Assembly (NCBI GenBank): GCA_035938215.1 | Contig: DASZHC010000232.1 | Span: 1 to 16,065 of the forward strand | DNA length: 16,065 bases | Source: DASZHC01 sp035938215 | GTDB lineage: Bacteria > Verrucomicrobiota > Verrucomicrobiia > Chthoniobacterales > JAFAMB01 | Direction of reading: 5' to 3' | Shown: positions 1 through 6,995 of the stretch, in pieces | How the letters are laid out: every line of letters starts with the position of its first letter | Position numbering within the stretch: the stretch's first letter is position 1 | The notes under the pieces: generated by a model | Databases searched by the model: none | What the model was told of the DNA's origin: nothing | Seen by the model: the letters and a program-made list of their open reading frames with translations, nothing else | Position numbers and translations under genes: made by a program

Positions 1-350
1 TTCCTGGATTTCTCCGTCGGGTCGAATTCCGCAGAAAAAACCGAGTACGAGATAGGGGAGCAAGGGCAAATCATGGCTCAAGGCGTGATGGAGCATTTTT
101 GAAACCTGACTGTTCGGAATAATCTCGACTTCGCGCCTGGGGCGGTGAGCAAAATCAAGGCGGTTGATCGGGTTCTCTGAAAGATAATTTCGCTTTAACC
201 CGAAGTTGAAAACTGCGCGAAGGTAGCGCATCACGGGATTGCGAGCGCCGTCGCTCAGTTTCTTAAGGATCTGATCCAAGGTGCGGGCCGTGATGTCGGA
301 GGCGAGCATTGGGTGCAACTGCGGGAATCTATCCCGGGTTAAGCGCAATT
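1..350 (-). pseudogene. Tyrosine recombinase (phage-type integrase) fragment, runs off the window edge
   Basis: Reading the minus strand from about 350 down to 1 gives an open frame with the core-binding and early catalytic part of a tyrosine recombinase. It contains SDITARTLDQILKKLSDG, then RYLRAVFNFGLKRNYLSENP (the helix-rich segment before the catalytic domain), then a block ending GFFCGIRPDGE, where the Arg matches the first catalytic Arg of the family. The remaining catalytic residues (His-x-x-Arg, Tyr) would lie beyond the window start, so the C-terminal half cannot be judged. There is no plausible own start: the frame continues upstream into a protein-kinase activation segment (see 421-766). 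The usual N-terminal SAM-like domain is missing or unrecognisable. I infer that this is a 5'-truncated integrase fused to kinase debris. A functional gene starting at an internal Met near 'PMLASD' is possible but less likely. Confidence 0.72.
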
Positions 351-420
351 CTGACTTCGGCCTGAGTTCCAACGCGCGAAGCGGTAGAGGGTGTTTTCTG
401 CAGGCTCTGACGAGTGCTCC

Positions 421-766
421 GGCGAACTGCTCCGGACTAGCGAACTCCGGTGTACCGGCAAAAGCTCCGGGAGTTGAAATCGCAGCTTCAGGAGGCGCAT
501 CGGATGCGGGCTTCGCCAGCCCAAGGTCAATGATTTTGGCTGTTACAGTGCCTTCTCCCTCCTCGACGCTCACCATGATGTTACTCGGTTTGATCGACAA
601 GCTTCTGCTTGTGCACCGCAGCCAAACCGGCGGCTACCTGCGTCGCGATTTCCAGCGCCAGCTTTACCTCGAGCCGGCCTGAGCGTTTGATGAGATGCTC
701 GAGCGTTTCTCCCCCTCTACAAGCTCCATCGCGTAAAATCACCTCTCGGAACAAAATTCCTATCAT
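421..766 (-). pseudogene. Frameshifted Ser/Thr protein kinase remnant (catalytic core only)
   Basis: Two minus-strand frames together give recognisable kinase sequence. Frame one (766 to about 598) reads FREVILRDG, then GETLEHLIKRSG, then LALEIATQVAAGLAAVHKQK, matching the hinge and helix E. Frame two (about 597 to 421) reads IKPSNIMV, then AKIIDLGLAK (the DFG-region metal-binding segment, with LG in place of the usual FG), then GAFAGTPEFASPEQFAG (P+1 loop and APE-like motif). The frames change exactly where the catalytic His-Arg-Asp should be, and that motif is lost. Residues are also missing between DGA and GETLE, where kinases have a short 'MEFVE'-type strand. The N-lobe (P-loop, VAIK Lys) and the C-lobe beyond helix F are absent. 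A Pkn-type kinase of this form would normally be a large signalling protein, often with TPR or WD repeats. This copy cannot be catalytic. Confidence 0.8.
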
Positions 767-960
767 TGATGTCCTGCGGCGTCCCTTGTTGATAACGACC
801 TTCGACGATCGGGCGGCTCGAGACTAAGAGCCGTAAACCGGCGACTTTCGAGGTCGCCATAAACCGAAACCGTGTGGTTAGGTTGGCTATGATTGAAAAC
901 GAAGCCGACTCGAATTCCGTCGCTATGGCTACCCCGGACAAAATCGACTTACGGTTTTTC

Positions 961-2205
961 CTATTTAGAAAGAAGGCTTGGGTTTTCTGCGGAGGGAATA
1001 CTGAATTGAGGCGGAGGAGGAACTGGGATGGGCGCCAATTTGGAGAGTTCGGCTGCAGCCATGAGAAATGCTCCCGTGGCGTAGAGTTGCGTGCCATTCG
1101 CATTGACGGCTTCGGGACCCTCGGCCACGTCTTGGACATATCCGAGCAAGCCATCCGGCGTGCGGGCGGCCAGCAGAGCGGCCCACGCCTTGGCGGCGAC
1201 AGGAAGATAGGTCGTGCGATCCAAAAGTCCGTTGTTTATTCCCCATGCGTAGGCAAAGCAATCCAGGGCGGTGCCACTTGTTTCGGGATCGGGAAATTCG
1301 TCCGGGTCCAGCAGGCTGGGCCGCCAGGTTCCATCGGCCTGCTGCAACGAGGACAGCTTGGCCGCCATGTCCTGGAAGATCGTAAGGTATCGGGCCCGAC
1401 TGGGATAATCCTTGGGTATGTAAGTGAGCGTGCGGGCCAAACCCGCGAAAACCCAGCCGTTGCCGCGCGTCCAAAAGATTTTTTTCCCGTTCTTCGTCAG
1501 TTTACCAATATAACTTTTGTCGCGGAAAAAGAGATGCTCGTCTTTATCATAGAGGAGATCGGCCGTTTTCCACCATTCCTTGTCCATGGCATTAAGGTAT
1601 TTGGGATCCTTGGTGAGGGCCGAAAGCCGTGCGTGAACGGGCGGCGCCATGAAGAGTGCATCACACCACCACCAGGTCAAATGGTCGGCTTTTGAGTTGG
1701 GAATGTTGGCCGGTTCGCTTTTTTCAATGTAATCGGATACCGCGTCAATTCGGCTTTGGGTGGGTGCGAGCCGGGCCGGATCCTTCTTTGTCGTGTAGGC
1801 ATCGAGAAATGCCTGCCCAATGCAGAGGTCATCCGCGTCGCCATCCGGGGACTTGGGTTCGAGCGATGGCGTCCAATGAACCTTGTCCCCAAGTTGCTCG
1901 ATGGCGTCCGCGTACGTGCTTTTGGATGAAATGTGGGAAAAGTCGGCGTAGCCCGCCCACATGACTCCGGGAATCCAATCGATATCCGGCGGTTTGCCGG
2001 CAAGTTGAGCGAATTGCACATCCGCCATTTTTTCGGCCTCGGCAATGATCTGCTCCCTGGACATGGTCGTGCCAGCCGCACACTTTAAAGCCGAGGGCAC
2101 TTGACCGGCGGTATTTTGACCAGCGAGATTCGAGGCTGAAAGTCCAGCAACCATAACGAATGAAAACGCCCGCAAGAGCGTTTGAAGAGAAATAGTCGTT
2201 TCCAT
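961..2205 (-). CDS. Secreted GH105 unsaturated rhamnogalacturonyl hydrolase (YteR/YesR type)
   Basis: This 414-residue protein has a signal peptide (residues 1-29, hydrophobic core about 9-25, ending in ASNLAGQ) followed by an alpha/alpha-barrel of GH88/GH105 type. Supporting motifs are WAGYADF at 83-89, a DGDADDLCIGQAF block at 121-133, WWWCDALFMAPP at 178-189, WTRGNGW at 245-251 and ETSGTA at 308-313. By analogy with YteR, D182 in WCDALFM is the likely general acid. The family removes the 4,5-unsaturated galacturonyl residue from rhamnogalacturonan oligosaccharides left by lyases. The length suits a full domain, and I see no internal stop. I chose the ATG at 2205 because it begins the signal peptide. 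The frame stays open to 2526, but that stretch is kduD remnant. Neighbour context (kduD, also pectin catabolism) fits. The substrate is inferred from the family; a GH88-like activity is the alternative. Confidence 0.9.
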   Translation of the reverse strand: METTISLQTLLRAFSFVMVAGLSASNLAGQNTAGQVPSALKCAAGTTMSREQIIAEAEKMADVQFAQLAGKPPDIDWIPGVMWAGYADFSHISSKSTYADAIEQLGDKVHWTPSLEPKSPDGDADDLCIGQAFLDAYTTKKDPARLAPTQSRIDAVSDYIEKSEPANIPNSKADHLTWWWCDALFMAPPVHARLSALTKDPKYLNAMDKEWWKTADLLYDKDEHLFFRDKSYIGKLTKNGKKIFWTRGNGWVFAGLARTLTYIPKDYPSRARYLTIFQDMAAKLSSLQQADGTWRPSLLDPDEFPDPETSGTALDCFAYAWGINNGLLDRTTYLPVAAKAWAALLAARTPDGLLGYVQDVAEGPEAVNANGTQLYATGAFLMAAAELSKLAPIPVPPPPQFSIPSAENPSLLSK

Positions 2206-2222
2206 GGTTTTACTCGGGGTTT

Positions 2223-2480
2223 TTAACGGCCCATCCATCCGCCATCGACGGTAAGAAATGGTTCCGGTGACATAGTTCGATGCCGGGGAAGCCAGAAAAA
2301 TGGTCGCGCCTTGGAGATCATCCGGCTTGCCCCAGCGCCCCGTGGGGATTCGCGCTAAAATGGCCTCTTCCCGTTTAGCATCGGCGCGCAGGACTTCCGT
2401 GTCATCGGTGGAATCGTATCCGGGAGTATCCGGGGAGCGATCGCATTCACGCAGACTCCTTTGGCACAAGGGGCTGTAGG
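2223..2480 (-). pseudogene. kduD: Remnant of KduD-like short-chain dehydrogenase (C-terminal third, frameshifted)
   Basis: The minus strand just upstream of the GH105 gene encodes the C-terminal part of an SDR of the 2-dehydro-3-deoxy-D-gluconate dehydrogenase (KduD) kind, in three frames. About 2472-2450 reads AKGVCVNAIAP. The frame used by GH105 then reads TEVLRADAKREEAIL, ARIPTGRWGKPDDLQ, GATIFLASPASNYVTGTI. A third frame then reads VDGGWMGR and stops at 2223. The first break lies in a near-duplicated stretch (tccccggatac followed by tcccggatac), and the second looks like one extra T in 'atttcttacc' near 2255. The NAD-binding Gly-rich motif and the Tyr-x-x-x-Lys active site are not present upstream of about 2480, so the gene is truncated as well as shifted. 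KduD acts on the product of unsaturated uronate isomerisation, downstream of GH105 action, so the pair was probably a pectin-use operon. Confidence 0.75.
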
Positions 2481-2771
2481 CAACGTCGCTTATAATTTTG
2501 TCATCCATTGATAAAAAGAGGCTCATCGACGCAGCTTATTACGCAATTAAGCAGAAAACCTCCGATTGAACCAAGATAAAGGCCAAAAACCGCACTCGGT
2601 AGCTTCGATTTGCCGGGGGGTGAGGGCATTTTCGGCTTACAACGCCATTGCCATTGGCATGACATTATCCAATTGGGTGACCGGAAAGATCCTGCCAGTA
2701 CTGCTCGGGTTTATCTGGCGTCATGATTACGCGAGGCCAGCAGGTTTAGGCGCCGAGAAATCGACGTTTCG

Positions 2772-2894
2772 CTGCGAATCAACGCCGAGTCTTGCCGCTA
2801 TCGGTTCAATAGACTTGCGCTGCCCAGGCATTAGCGACTCCCGCACATAATAGGCAGCAGCCGCGCGCCTCTCGCTGCGAGATTTTTCCAGCAA
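2772..2894 (-). pseudogene. IS701-like transposase N-terminal scrap
   Basis: A minus-strand stretch reads LLEKSRSERRAAAAYYVRES then LMPGQRKSIEPIAARLGVD. The pattern of a 'RxERR...Y.rgLL.pgeRKSiEPmAaRl' block near the N-terminus is characteristic of IS701/DDE_5 family transposases. Similarity fades after VDSQ, and the frame ends at 2727. No DDE residues or terminal inverted repeats are visible, so only about 40 residues of a roughly 400-residue transposase survive. It lies between the kduD remnant and the XRE-like gene and marks a past insertion in this decaying segment. Confidence 0.55.
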
Positions 2895-2977
2895 AGGAGA
2901 CTGACGTCGCCCAGACGCAAACCGCCATACGCCCCAGCCAACACCATGCCGCGCCATCTCCTCGGCACCAATCAAGG

Positions 2978-3745
2978 CTAGGAGCCGATCTCAAGACGAT
3001 GTTCAACTTTTTCCTTGGGGGTCTTTTTGGCTTTGTCCCGTTTTGGTGCCCTTGTTTTTCGTTCCTCTACTAAAGCCGTTTCGACGTCAAGTGTTCTCAT
3101 CTGTAACATTTGGTCGTGTTCCTCAACAGAGTGCGCCGGATAATCATCTGCTTTGAATGTCCGATGGGATCGGAAATCGAACAGGCAGCCGGCGTCATCG
3201 TGGGGCGAGATTGTCCGCGCGACTTCGCCGTCACGATAGACTGGCCAAATGACCGCTGTCTTTGGAAGTCGCTTCCCCTCAACTACGGGCTTGGTTGATT
3301 GGATCCAATAAGGCTCGGTTCTGGCTAAGGCGGCTCGTGGGATGCCAAAACTTACAGCGACAGTGCGAAGATACTGGTTGAGATGGATGCTCAACGCGAG
3401 CCGTTGTTCCTTTGTGGCCGCGGCGAAGAGATCAAGCGTGCGTTCAAGGAGTCGGTGTAACACCATGTCATCACAATAGGCGTCGCCCGGATCAAATAAC
3501 TCCGGGTCGGCAAATTCCTTTTGGTAGAGCTCATCGGAGTTTAGCAAGGTCCACTTGTTCAATTCTGCTCGCCATTGTGCGTGGACTGTCACGGCGATTT
3601 GGCTTAGAACGCCGAAGAGCGGTCGCCTTCCGGTTTCGACCGCCCGCAAGGTTGCAAGGGGAACACCGGACCGCCGGGCGAAATCTTCCTGGGTAATTGG
3701 GGTTCCAGTATCGGCGTCGCCAAGAATCAAACGGAGTGAACGCAA
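2978..3745 (-). CDS. XRE-like helix-turn-helix protein with uncharacterised C-terminal domain
   Basis: The 255-residue protein starts with an N-terminal helix-turn-helix of Cro/C1 type: TQEDFARRSGVPLATLRAVE around residues 18-37, followed by TGRRPL. This layout (Gln-x-x-hydrophobic-Ala ... Gly-Val-Pro-x-x-Thr-Leu-Arg) fits sequence-specific DNA binding. Residues about 60-240 show no domain I recognise, and the C-terminus is strongly basic (about 225-250, rich in Lys/Arg). No ATG is available; TTG at 3745 is the first start that preserves the HTH. It lies inside the 3' end of the 54-codon ORF at 3727-3891, overlapping by 19 bases, so translation is probably coupled. No clear Shine-Dalgarno is seen. 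The role is unknown: it could regulate the adjoining small genes, or be an antitoxin-like regulator without a visible toxin partner. Confidence 0.7.
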   Translation of the reverse strand: MRSLRLILGDADTGTPITQEDFARRSGVPLATLRAVETGRRPLFGVLSQIAVTVHAQWRAELNKWTLLNSDELYQKEFADPELFDPGDAYCDDMVLHRLLERTLDLFAAATKEQRLALSIHLNQYLRTVAVSFGIPRAALARTEPYWIQSTKPVVEGKRLPKTAVIWPVYRDGEVARTISPHDDAGCLFDFRSHRTFKADDYPAHSVEEHDQMLQMRTLDVETALVEERKTRAPKRDKAKKTPKEKVEHRLEIGS

Positions 3746-3891
3746 GGGGGTTTGATCAGTTCCGGGCGCCGGCGTGGAAACAATACTTCACTGTCCTGAC
3801 CGATCTGGATTTGTCGACCACCAGTCAATTCGATAATAAAAGGCCGGAAGGGTTCTCTATCCAATTTGGCCTTAAGTTGTTCGTTCGTCAT
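3727..3891 (-). CDS. Small conserved-looking protein, 54 residues, probably C-terminally truncated
   Basis: ATG at 3891 opens a 54-residue frame beginning MTNEQLKAKLDREPFRPFII and continuing ELTGGRQIQIGQDSEVLFPR to a TGA at 3727. The pattern 'PFrPF.i.l..G....i....ev.fp' resembles small (about 70-100 residue) proteins common in Verrucomicrobia and Planctomycetes, whose function I do not know. Those usually carry a further beta strand after the 'fprr' segment. Here the last residues (KPPCVHSV) look like read-through into the HTH gene, so the C-terminus may be truncated. Its start overlaps the stop of an upstream mini-ORF (ATGA at 3888-3891), and its end overlaps the XRE-like gene by 19 bases. 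It therefore sits in a tight chain with probable translational coupling. Confidence 0.55.
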   Translation of the reverse strand: MTNEQLKAKLDREPFRPFIIELTGGRQIQIGQDSEVLFPRRRPELIKPPCVHSV

Positions 3892-3995
3892 GCCTGCCGG
3901 TTTATCAGGGCAATCCCGGTCGCATCCAACTCGAGACGCGGGTCCTGCGCTAAATTCGCAGGAAATTTTTTAAGTTCGGTTTGAGCTCCACCCAT
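3888..3995 (-). CDS. Mini-ORF (35 residues) or C-terminal remnant upstream of the 54-residue gene
   Basis: A minus-strand frame open from about 4055 to 3888 reads RVEPIVRILDAARLPMGGAQ then TELKKFPANLAQDPRLELD, ending INRQA. The only standard ATG is at 3995 (MGGAQTE...). The sequence looks coding in composition, with alternating helix-forming residues. The TGA at 3888-3890 overlaps the next ATG as ATGA. A TGA at 4056-4058 closes the frame upstream, so this may be the tail of a longer gene broken by a frameshift. I recognise no family. Confidence that it is or was coding rests on the ATGA overlap and the frame's plausibility only. Confidence 0.35.
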   Translation of the reverse strand: MGGAQTELKKFPANLAQDPRLELDATGIALINRQA

Positions 3996-4269
3996 GGGCA
4001 GACGCGCGGCGTCGAGGATCCGGACGATGGGCTCGACCCGGGCGATAAAGCGATATCATGTTCAATCGGCCCGGTCGCACCCGCGGCACCAAACGGGGGC
4101 CGTATAGGAAAAAGAGCAATGGTTGAAATGCCCGAGAACTCTGTTGTGTTTTCGCAAAGATAAGTGCCTACATTCATTTGATTGCTGAGTTTAACCAAAT
4201 GACCTCAACGAGGTGTCTGTACCCACTTTGAAACTCGTCGCCTCCGACCACCTCGCCAAATTTTGCAGC

Positions 4270-4677
4270 CTATTTTTCAGCCGTTTGAGACTTTCCCCGC
4301 AGCTTTTCATCTAGCATGAATAGTTCGAGAAAGTCGTATTGTCTCCAATCGAGACTGGTGCCGAATTGTTGGTTAATTCTGTTCGCCATTGCAATCCGGG
4401 CCTCCATCTCGCCCAATTCCGGACTGCGGCAGTCCCCGGCCTGAAGACTTGCATGGTCCTGTCGCGCGATTGCCAGGATCTCATTGAGGCCGGTTACAAT
4501 CGCATAAAGTTCAGGCAGCGAAAGATCTCCGCTCACCTGTACGCCGTACTTCTGGGTGATTTCTGCAGCGAGCTGCGCTCTCGCCGCACTGTCGTCGAGC
4601 GACTGGCCGAAGCTCTCGTACCCGCAAGACAGCAATGCGGTGGACGCGATCAAAACCAAAATTCTGTTGCGTGTCAT
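4270..4677 (-). CDS. Small exported protein, probable lipoprotein, unknown function
   Basis: This 135-residue product (ATG 4677; an ATG two codons upstream at 4683 is equally possible) begins with basic residues, then ILVLIASTALLSCGYESFGQ. The LLSC sequence fits a lipobox, so the mature protein would start at that Cys and be anchored in a membrane, although signal peptidase I cleavage after SFGQ is also conceivable. The remainder is short, charged and predicted helical (AAEITQKYGVQVSGD, LPELYAIVTGLNEILAIARQ, RIAMANRINQQFGTSLDWRQ). Two similar segments, 'QKYGVQVSGDLSLPELY' and 'QQFGTSLDWRQYDFLELF', look like an internal duplication of a small motif. An upstream purine-rich stretch (AGGTAGGA) favours the start at 4677. 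No family recognised. It is transcribed away from the secreted-protein gene at 4902. Confidence 0.6.
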   Translation of the reverse strand: MTRNRILVLIASTALLSCGYESFGQSLDDSAARAQLAAEITQKYGVQVSGDLSLPELYAIVTGLNEILAIARQDHASLQAGDCRSPELGEMEARIAMANRINQQFGTSLDWRQYDFLELFMLDEKLRGKSQTAEK

Positions 4678-4901
4678 GCTCATCCTACCTGCCAGGTCCT
4701 ATAGCCCTTCCAACTGCTACGGCAAATGTCGAGAGAATTTTAGCACAAAAGTGTCGGCAGATTGCGCGGCAAATGAGTCAAAAGGAGGAACTTCCCGGGA
4801 GTTGAACTCTCCGACCCATAGCGCTTCATACGGGGAGAAACTCCTTTTTTCACGGAACAACCTCGCGTAGAGGGCCTGAAATAGCGTACTATCTCTCCTT
4901 T

Positions 4902-5414
4902 GTGCGCTTCGCTTCTTTCCTTTGCATTCTTTTGATAGCGGCACCTCTATCTGCGGCCGAGAACTTGCTCATCGTTGACGTCTACGCGCGGATCGTGCCG
5001 GAAGGTCAAACTGGGCCGATACCGGATCCTTTCATCCAAGGAATCGTCAGCGGCGCTCAGCAAGGGTTGCCGGCCGGTGTTCAGCAACTGCAGAGTAAAA
5101 CTTTCCAGGTTAAATCCGGTTCCCGAGATTTTCAGGCCGTCGTTGCGGGCGTGGAGGGGCAGAGGGTTGAACTCTCCTTTACGGGGGCCGTCTTACCGAA
5201 CCGTAGCTGCGCGGTCACAGACTTCCAGATAGGTGCCGCATCGGAGTCCTCCACAGGAAACGTGCTGCCATCAAATTCATCACAAACGATGAGTCGCGGT
5301 GGCTTCACGGTTGCGCCCGGTCAGAGAATTATGCAATCCGTGTCAGTCCAGTTCAGGGGCGGCCTTATCTTCTATTACCTGATCTTTTCGGCTGCGAAAG
5401 GTGTTATCGATTGA
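4902..5414 (+). CDS. Secreted beta-rich protein of unknown function
   Basis: GTG at 4902 opens a 170-residue frame with a typical signal peptide (RFASFLCILLIAAPLSAAEN, cleavage likely after LSA). The mature part is rich in Val, Gly, Ser, Gln and Thr, with alternating hydrophobic residues (for example FQAVVAGVEGQRVELSFTG and QRIMQSVSVQFRGGLIFYYL), suggesting a beta fold. It has a single Cys (in NRSCAVTD) besides the one in the signal peptide. No metal-binding or catalytic motif is evident. A stop (TAG) lies in frame a few codons upstream and there is no ATG, so GTG is the best start despite a weak ribosome-binding site. It is divergent from the lipoprotein-like gene, with about 220 bases between them. 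I do not recognise the family. Confidence 0.6.
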   Translation: MRFASFLCILLIAAPLSAAENLLIVDVYARIVPEGQTGPIPDPFIQGIVSGAQQGLPAGVQQLQSKTFQVKSGSRDFQAVVAGVEGQRVELSFTGAVLPNRSCAVTDFQIGAASESSTGNVLPSNSSQTMSRGGFTVAPGQRIMQSVSVQFRGGLIFYYLIFSAAKGVID

Positions 5415-5949
5415 ATTGATTGCCCAGCGCAGCTTGCAACACAAAGACACCGAGCCGGAAAAGCCAGTAAAGCCATAAATCGCTTGTTCATTACAAGCGA
5501 ACCAAGGGGCACCCGTCCATCAGTCAAAAGTTGTTGCAAAAGACGGGTAGGTTTGCTGCCACTTTGCTTCGCAAGGAGCTCGATCGTAAGAAGTCCGGCG
5601 AGTGCCGCGGCCCTTGTGAGTGTTCCTGTGCGGTGTTTTCTGGCGGAGCCGCCTGAGCCAGAATATCCGAAAATTAATTTGAAAGGTTCCCGGTTTTGCC
5701 TTGCTTTGCCATCGTGCCGAATGCTCTTGCGAATCGGACTTCCGCGCTCGCCACCGACGGCTTAAAGAATCAAGGTGAGTTCTCAAAGGGCGGCAATTGG
5801 AACTGTGAGCCGCCTAGCGGTCTTGCGCCTCTAGCCGAATTTCATTTCGGGAAAGATCAACGTGATTCCAAGTCAAAGTCGCGATGTCGGCGAGTCGTTG
5901 GCCGGTGTAATATTTGCTTCGGAGTTTACGGGCCGGTTAGCCATTGCCG
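5415..5949. other. Gene-free stretch with a small hairpin
   Basis: About 535 bases with no frame I can support. It carries the hairpin at 5480-5500. Short open frames exist on both strands, but none shows a family match, a signal peptide or a convincing start. One plus-strand frame near 5860-5990 (IPSQSRDVGESLAGVIFASE) has coding-like character and could be gene debris, but I cannot identify it. Confidence 0.4.
5480..5500. repeat. Perfect 8-bp inverted repeat (hairpin)
   Basis: TCGCTTGT (5480-5487) is complementary to ACAAGCGA (5493-5500), with a 5-base loop. It lies 66 bases after the stop of the secreted-protein gene. There is no T-run after it on either strand, so a classic intrinsic terminator is not supported; it may still stabilise the mRNA 3' end. 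Confidence 0.5.
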
Positions 5950-6257
5950 CTAGAACCAGTCGTCAAATCCACTTTCAAACGTTTGTGTGATGAACGAGTT
6001 TGTGGGACCAGCCTGGGCAACGTCATTGAACTGGGAGGGAATGCCCTGAGCCCAAAATCCCGTAGACGATGTTGACCCCGGGGGTGGATTACTGAGATTT
6101 TCAAACAACCAATGATTTGAAGCGCTTGGCGAAGACGTAAACAGACTCGGGACATCATCAAATCCTTCGGTGAGACCCGTCAGCTGTGCGCGTGCCGCGC
6201 CTGCCAAAAGAGCCAAGAGGAGAACCCGCACAGCCCGGAAAGGACGATTTTCCGCAT
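5950..6257 (-). pseudogene. Truncated secreted choice-of-anchor-type protein, probably frameshifted
   Basis: The minus-strand frame ending at 5950 reads VRVLLLALLAGAARAQ (signal peptide), then LTGLTEGFDDVPSLF, ASNHWLFENLSNPPPG, TGFWAQGIPSQFNDVAQAG and PTNSFITQTFESG. The order 'FDDV ... GW/HWLFENLS ... GWFQG ... FnA..G..NSFI...F' matches the start of choice-of-anchor J-like domains found in large secreted proteins with sorting signals. It stops after SGFDDWF, so most of the domain and any C-terminal anchor are gone. A natural ATG start at 6257 (MRKIVLSGL) lies in a different frame, which implies a frameshift near 6230. Otherwise translation would need GTG at 6231, giving 93 residues. I take it as a remnant. 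Confidence 0.6.
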
Positions 6258-6554
6258 AACAAATCGCAGGTTGTATTACCACTTCAAGATTCGCCAGGTA
6301 AAGCCATCTTGGGCAGCTCAATCGGAGCAGCATTGAAAAACCCGAGAAGAATCATTGCATGGAGGCCACGGAAGATGTTTAAAATCGGTAATCAGTGGTT
6401 TGCTGGCGGGCTTTGGGTTCTCTCCGACTGACCCTGGGGGGATGAACGCCAAGCGCAGCGGCCAGCCAGATGAAAGTGCAAAGGCCATCCCTTTGCTTTC
6501 GGCCTCAAAGCTGCCTGGACAACGAGAACAAAATTCCCGTCATCCGGATGTGAT
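6258..6554. other. Gene-free stretch upstream of the choice-of-anchor remnant
   Basis: Roughly 300 bases without a supportable gene. Two overlapping plus-strand frames are open here, but neither has a recognisable sequence or start. It would have held the promoter of the truncated secreted-protein gene. Confidence 0.3.
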
Positions 6555-6615
6555 GTAGGCGAATCGTCTCGGTTTGCACTGTCTTGAAGCGTGCAAAGCG
6601 GGACGCTTCGCCTAC
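6555..6615. repeat. REP-like long imperfect hairpin
   Basis: The 25-base left arm (6555-6579, beginning GTAGGCGAA and ending TTTGCAC) pairs with the right arm (6591-6615, beginning GTGCAAAG and ending TTCGCCTAC) with 3 mismatches, leaving an 11-base loop. The GC-rich arms built around 'GGCGAAGCGTCCCGCTTTGC' resemble dispersed extragenic palindromes. It lies 9 bases downstream of the DUF6916-like stop at 6625 and could also act as a 3' stem-loop for it. There is no T-run. That it occurs elsewhere in the genome is an inference. Confidence 0.7.
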
Positions 6616-6624
6616 TTAGCGCCT

Positions 6625-6801
6625 CTACTGAGACGCTGACTCACCGAAAGCCAGATAATCCGCCCCGATCTGCACCAGGAAAATCTCCATCGGTCCCAAC
6701 TGACCATGACTCACAGCGTAAATGTGCTGCGGAAGACGCACAGATGCGTCGGCACGGAACTCTAAGTTGATTCTGGATTTTGAATCACCTAAGGATTGCA
6801 T
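6625..6801 (-). pseudogene. DUF6916-like small protein fragment
   Basis: ATG at 6801 to TAG at 6625 gives 58 residues. The middle reads LEFRADASVRLPQHIYAVSH followed by GQLGPMEIFLVQIGADYLAF. The order 'F.G......LPQ.iY...H..LG.meiFLVpIg.d' is the core of DUF6916 proteins (about 90-100 residues, function unknown to me, often encoded beside phage-tail-like or secreted genes). The N-terminal half is missing, and the usual end ('YeAvFn') is replaced by GESASQ, so this is probably a fragment worn at both ends. An A/T-rich stretch precedes the start, and no ribosome-binding site is obvious. Confidence 0.5.
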
Positions 6802-6995
6802 TTTTTAAAAGTTATTCACATCCTAGCATTCGACGTTCCAGATTTTGGAATCTAGGACAGTTTCCTCCTGTCTTCGGCAAATCTATGTGATGAATTGTCT
6901 TTCTTTTGTAAACGCAGCAAATTTCTCTAGTCATCGTGCCATTTCTTGGTTGTTCCGAAATTCTTGTTTTTGAGAATATTCACAACTTGTTCACA
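6802..6995. other. AT-rich island with three DnaA-box-like 9-mers and nested hairpins
   Basis: The segment is visibly richer in A and T than its surroundings. TTATTCACA at 6812-6820 exactly matches the consensus TTATNCACA. ATATTCACA (6976-6984) and TTGTTCACA (6987-6995) each differ at one base and sit two bases apart in the same orientation. Between them are stems CCTAG/CTAGG (6822-6826/6852-6856), TTCCA/TGGAA (6836-6840/6846-6850) and GACAG/CTGTC (6856-6860/6868-6872). No gene is present. Function is open: it could be a replication- or DnaA-related site, or chance within AT-rich intergenic DNA. Confidence 0.35.

Noticed and set aside
874..1695. Plus-strand frame of 273 codons
   Set aside because: It is antisense to the GH105 gene, whose conserved motifs are all on the minus strand.
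3950..4198. Minus-strand frame of 82 codons (GISTIALFPIRPPFGAAGAT)
   Set aside because: It overlaps the 35-codon ORF in another frame, has a Pro/Ser/Gly-rich random look and no family features. The competing frame is linked to its neighbour by ATGA.
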